DNA of 8,423 bases from JARROD01 sp037384225 (GTDB lineage: Bacteria > Pseudomonadota > Gammaproteobacteria > Pseudomonadales > Cellvibrionaceae), in assembly GCA_037384225.1 (NCBI GenBank), contig JARROD010000160.1, forward strand, positions 1-8,423. Reading direction: 5' to 3'. The notes under the pieces are model-generated. The model did not search any database, was not told the DNA's origin, and saw only the letters and a program-made list of their open reading frames with translations. This document shows, in pieces, positions 5,668 through 8,423 of the stretch. Positions within the stretch are counted from its first letter, which is position 1, and every line of letters starts with the position of its first letter. The translations under genes were made by a program, and so were the position numbers.

Positions 5668-6408
5668 TCAACTCTCTTGGACCAGCCAGCCAAATTTCTT
5701 CTCAACAGTGGCCGCATTGCGCCCGGTTGATTTCGCCAGCAATTCAATTCTTTCAGGCTCAAACCCCGGGGGTAGAACCAACTCACCTTCAACGTTCTGA
5801 AAATACTTGAAACGCAGTTTTATATCTTCTTCTTTAACCTGCTCGGACAAATCCTTTAAAGCAATGCTTCTTACCACATCACCCTGCCGCCCGACAACAT
5901 TAAACTGAAGAGAACCCTGTAATAATTTGTGATTCGCCGCCAGTTGCTGTACTACAAGTTTATACCCGTAACGGCGGGGTACTCCGGTTGAAATAACATT
6001 CAAGGAACCGATAGTTAGCCCCCGCTTGTTATCTGTGGGCGTCATCAGACCGCGATAAAAACTGATATCACCCTCCAATTCCGCAATCTTCGCTTTTAAT
6101 GCGATAACTTCGTTGCGCACATCTTCACTGGCCTTGTGATCAACTTCGGCGCCGAGCCGTAAATTGGCCACTTCCTGACGTAATGTTTCACTTTCCTGTT
6201 TTTTGGCGATGAGTTCCTGGCGCAATCGCTCCCGTTCAGCCACCGCTTTATCCTGCAACCCTTTGCTTTTAAAGCTTCCCATGTAGTAACTTCCGACAAC
6301 CGCACCCACAACAAGGGCAACCCCAATCCCGCGCACCAGCATTGTGACGTGCGGGTGATAACGCACTACCTTCACTGCGTATTGCTTACTGCCTTTGACC
6401 GCAACCAT
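5668..6408 (-). CDS. Single-pass membrane coiled-coil protein, DUF6776-like
   Basis: I do not know a demonstrated function. The 246 residues show a basic N-terminus (1-20), one transmembrane helix (about 23-43, ending GSYYMG), a long heptad-like coiled coil rich in Glu, Lys, Arg and Leu (about 50-116), and a C-terminal mostly beta domain (about 130-215, including VPRRYGYKLVVQQL and LQGSLQFNVVG). It resembles the family I recall as DUF6776, found next to bactofilin and argC in Pseudomonas relatives. The helix followed by the coiled coil should leave the C-terminal domain in the periplasm. The ATG at 6406-6408 has a good GGAGA seven bases upstream. The stop overlaps the translation start region of the bactofilin gene, so the two proteins are probably made together and may interact. 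The family name is from memory. Confidence 0.8.
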   Translation of the reverse strand: MVAVKGSKQYAVKVVRYHPHVTMLVRGIGVALVVGAVVGSYYMGSFKSKGLQDKAVAERERLRQELIAKKQESETLRQEVANLRLGAEVDHKASEDVRNEVIALKAKIAELEGDISFYRGLMTPTDNKRGLTIGSLNVISTGVPRRYGYKLVVQQLAANHKLLQGSLQFNVVGRQGDVVRSIALKDLSEQVKEEDIKLRFKYFQNVEGELVLPPGFEPERIELLAKSTGRNAATVEKKFGWLVQES

Positions 6409-6551
6409 AATCGGTCTCCGTTAATTCAGCCAACTCAACATATACATATACATTTATAACCCAGAGTGTTTGATAAAACCGGAGTTTATTTCCAGGTAAT
6501 TTTTGAAGGCAACTTTTTAACACGATGATTTTTAACTAGGGCATCCTTTTA
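6409..6551 (-). other. A/T-rich spacer between argC and the coiled-coil gene
   Basis: This 143-bp spacer has no gene and no clear rho-independent terminator for argC. On the minus strand it carries TATAAA (6453-6458) and repeated TATATG-like stretches just upstream of the coiled-coil gene. These are plausible -10 elements, but no good -35 is seen. Confidence 0.4.
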
Positions 6552-7592
6552 TCACGGCAACAGGGCCGCTTGGCTCAATCCGGCATCCTCTTCCAGATCA
6601 AACATAATATTCATATTTTGTACCGCCTGTCCCGATGCACCTTTGGTTAGATTATCAATTACCGATAACACCACCACCGTATCCCGCTGCTGGGGTCGCA
6701 GCACCGACAGGCGGCACATATTCGAACTTTTTACAGTGCGGGTCTGCGGATGACTTCCCGCCGGCAATACATCGACAAATGGCTCATGGCGATAGCGCGT
6801 TTCAAAAACAGCCTGAAGATCTGCGCTGGTATCGATGCTGGTTGCATATAGTGTAGCGTGAATTCCCCTGATGATCGGAAGCAGGTGAGGTATGAAAACC
6901 AATTGAGCCGCCGCCGCATCCGCTGGCTGTACACACTGCAGTCCCTGTTCGATTTCCGGCAAGTGCCGGTGTCCTCCGGCGGCATAGGCTTTAAAACTGT
7001 CGCAGACCTCCGCCAGTAAATTGTCGACTTTGGCCTGGCGACCTGCGCCGCTGGCCCCGGAAGCAGCATTGGCTATCAGTCGCTCGGGGTCGACCAGATT
7101 ATTTTCCAGCAACGGAATAAAACCCAATTGCACTGCCGTCGGGTAACAACCCGGGCAAGCGACCAGGCGCGCTCCGCGAATAGCATTGCGGTTAATTTCC
7201 GGCAATCCGTAAACAGCCAGAGGCAATAGCTCAGGGCAAATATGGGGTTGGCCATACCAGTGCGACCAAAGTTCTGCATCCCGAATTCGAAAATCGGCTG
7301 AAAGATCGATTACCCGCAGACCGCGATTAATCAACTCCGGCATCATCTCCTGTGCCACTCCGTGCGGTGTAGCGAAAAAAACAACATCACACTCGCTCAA
7401 CGCCCCAACATCAGGAGCACTGAACTGCAGGTCGAGGTGTCCGCGCAGACTGGGGTAAATGTCCGCAACGGCGATACCCTCTTCCTTGCGGGAAGTAATG
7501 ACTTTTACCGCTGCGCCGGGATGGTTGATCAGCAATCGCAACAGTTCGACACCGGTATAGCCTGTGCCGCCAACAATTCCAACTTGTAACAT
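6552..7592 (-). CDS. argC: N-acetyl-gamma-glutamyl-phosphate reductase
   Basis: ArgC carries out the NADPH-dependent reduction of N-acetylglutamyl-phosphate to N-acetylglutamate semialdehyde, the third step of arginine synthesis, in the cytoplasm. With the ATG at 7590-7592 it has 346 residues, matching the family. The Rossmann nucleotide loop is GIVGGTGYTG (5-14), the active-site cysteine C149 lies in CPGCYPT, and the downstream substrate region GGHRHLPEIEQ is at 206-216. The dimerisation and catalytic domain carries SGASGAGRQ at 178-186. A GTG seven codons upstream (7611-7613) is open but lacks a ribosome binding site. The ATG has GCGGAG three bases upstream, and homologs start M-x-V-GIVGG, so the shorter start is chosen. 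The gene is divergent from the chloride transporter gene, with a palindrome in the shared promoter region. Confidence 0.96.
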   Translation of the reverse strand: MLQVGIVGGTGYTGVELLRLLINHPGAAVKVITSRKEEGIAVADIYPSLRGHLDLQFSAPDVGALSECDVVFFATPHGVAQEMMPELINRGLRVIDLSADFRIRDAELWSHWYGQPHICPELLPLAVYGLPEINRNAIRGARLVACPGCYPTAVQLGFIPLLENNLVDPERLIANAASGASGAGRQAKVDNLLAEVCDSFKAYAAGGHRHLPEIEQGLQCVQPADAAAAQLVFIPHLLPIIRGIHATLYATSIDTSADLQAVFETRYRHEPFVDVLPAGSHPQTRTVKSSNMCRLSVLRPQQRDTVVVLSVIDNLTKGASGQAVQNMNIMFDLEEDAGLSQAALLP

Positions 7593-7622
7593 AAACTCCG
7601 CCAACGAATTCACTAAAGCCCA

Positions 7623-7641
7623 GTAGGTTATAATACCCTAC
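7623..7641. promoter_or_regulatory. 19-bp near-palindrome over the argC / CLC divergent promoter
   Basis: On the minus strand GTAGGGTATTATAACCTAC is symmetrical around its central base with one mismatched pair out of nine. It contains a plus-strand TATAAT (7629-7634) facing the chloride transporter gene and minus-strand TATTAT/TATAAC facing argC, but neither has a convincing -35. A repressor binding here could control both directions. It does not resemble an ArgR box. Confidence 0.45.
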
Positions 7642-7721
7642 CAATAACTTAAAGCTTTTAGAGATCAGCCTCTGACTCCGCGGCCCCAGCCAAGGGCCCA
7701 CACCGGTTTTTAAGGAGCCCC

Positions 7722-8423
7722 ATGACCGATCAGCAACCCCCTGGCAATTACCTTCGCGCAAAGCAGCGTATCCAATTCGCCGTCGATGCTTTCCGCCACC
7801 GACTTGCTTATATAGACGCATTACCGCAACTGACCTTCCTGGGATTGATTACGGGGATGGCCGCGGCACTGGTTATAGTCGCTTTCCGCCTGCTGATCGC
7901 GTTCGGCCTTAAACTCTTTTTACCCGAACACAGCGAAAACTTTGAAGCATTAACAGACCAATGGCATTTCTGGCTGCCCTTTCTCGGTGCTGTGGCTGTA
8001 GGTCTGGGAATGCAGGCGCTGCAGCGGGAAAACCATCAGGTCAGCGTTGGTCACGTACTGGACCGACTCCACAACCACCAGGCACAACTACCGTTATTAA
8101 ACTGGCTGGTGCAGTTTTTCGGCGGCGCTCTGTGCTTAATCAGCGGTCAGTCCGTTGGCCGCGAGGGTCCCGCGGTACATCTTGGAGCCGGGGCCGCCAG
8201 CCAGCTGGGGCAGTGGTTGAAACTACCCAATAACAGTCTGCATACACTGGTGGGTTGTGGCGTTGCCGCCGCCATTGCCACTTCATTTAACACCCCCATG
8301 GCTGGTGTTATCTTTGCCATGGAGGTGGTACTGATGGAATATACTATAGCCGGTTTTCTTCCGGTTATATTGGCTTCTGTGTCCGGAGCCGCTATAGCCC
8401 AGGCCGTTTTCGGTGAAGGTATA
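7722..8423 (+). CDS. CLC-family chloride channel/transporter, 3' end outside window
   Basis: This is the N-terminal 234 residues of a multi-pass inner-membrane CLC protein, open to the right edge. The ATG at 7722 has AAGGAG four bases upstream. After a cytosolic N-terminus (1-36), hydrophobic helices occur at about 37-63, 83-100, 127-143, 174-188 and 192-230. The diagnostic GQSVGREGPAVHLGAG (142-157) includes the gating glutamate E148, and SFNTPMAGVIFAMEVV (188-203) matches the FNAPLAGIxF helix region. The chloride-binding GSGIP motif of the E. coli protein is absent (QVSVG at 106-110), and the internal proton glutamate is replaced by valine (V202). The family is sure, but whether it is an antiporter or a channel, and its exact anion, is not. 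The gene is divergent from argC, and co-regulation is possible through the shared palindrome. Confidence 0.9.
   Translation, partial: MTDQQPPGNYLRAKQRIQFAVDAFRHRLAYIDALPQLTFLGLITGMAAALVIVAFRLLIAFGLKLFLPEHSENFEALTDQWHFWLPFLGAVAVGLGMQALQRENHQVSVGHVLDRLHNHQAQLPLLNWLVQFFGGALCLISGQSVGREGPAVHLGAGAASQLGQWLKLPNNSLHTLVGCGVAAAIATSFNTPMAGVIFAMEVVLMEYTIAGFLPVILASVSGAAIAQAVFGEGI

Noticed and set aside
5663..5671. TTG start for the bactofilin, three codons upstream of the ATG
   Set aside because: The TTG touches the only ribosome binding site (GAGAG, 5672-5676) and overlaps the stop of the upstream gene. The ATG has correct spacing.
7411..7821. 136-codon minus-strand open frame across the argC start and into the chloride transporter gene
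   Set aside because: It overlaps two well-supported genes in another frame, matches no family I know, and is rich in Arg, Gly and Trp as expected of a shadow frame.
7961..8233. 90-codon plus-strand open frame
   Set aside because: It lies inside the CLC gene in a different frame. The CLC frame has the clear GREGP and FNTPMAG motifs.

Overview
The window reads as ordinary chromosome of a marine-type gammaproteobacterium with roughly balanced base composition. The protein sequences and the gene order tyrS / mepM / anmK / erpA / bactofilin / DUF6776-like / argC resemble the Pseudomonas–Cellvibrionaceae part of the class. A Cellvibrionaceae-like host (Saccharophagus or Teredinibacter type) is my best guess from sequence feel, not a proven assignment.

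Layout. Positions 1-309 hold two tandem minus-strand promoters with GC-rich discriminators and a G-rich leader running off the left edge; the best reading is the promoter region of an rRNA operon whose 16S gene lies just outside. tyrS (310-1623, minus) reads toward it. A 460-bp AT-rich divergent intergenic region separates tyrS from mepM (2084-3442, plus), an M23 peptidoglycan endopeptidase, followed after 14 bp by anmK (3457-4581, plus), a cell-wall recycling kinase. On the minus strand, converging on anmK with a 12-bp gap, come argC (6552-7592), a membrane coiled-coil protein (5668-6408), a bactofilin (5183-5662, 5-bp gap) and erpA (4594-4947). At the right edge a plus-strand CLC-family chloride transporter gene starts at 7722 and is cut off by the window end.

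How the genes work together. There are two themes. The first is the cell envelope: MepM cuts peptidoglycan cross-links, AnmK recycles the resulting anhydro-muropeptide sugar, and the bactofilin with its co-transcribed membrane coiled-coil partner may provide a scaffold. The second is housekeeping: TyrRS, rRNA promoters, Fe-S delivery by ErpA and arginine synthesis by ArgC.

The most notable non-gene feature is an 89-bp miniature inverted-repeat element (4982-5070). It has perfect 24-bp terminal repeats that begin GTAA, and it is flanked by 8-bp direct repeats that match at 7 of 8 positions. It sits between a good erpA promoter and the erpA start codon, so it would be transcribed as a very stable hairpin in the erpA 5' leader. 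The end sequence and duplication length fit an IS66-family derivative. I see no convincing novel multi-gene system (no CRISPR, toxin-antitoxin, prophage or defence genes).
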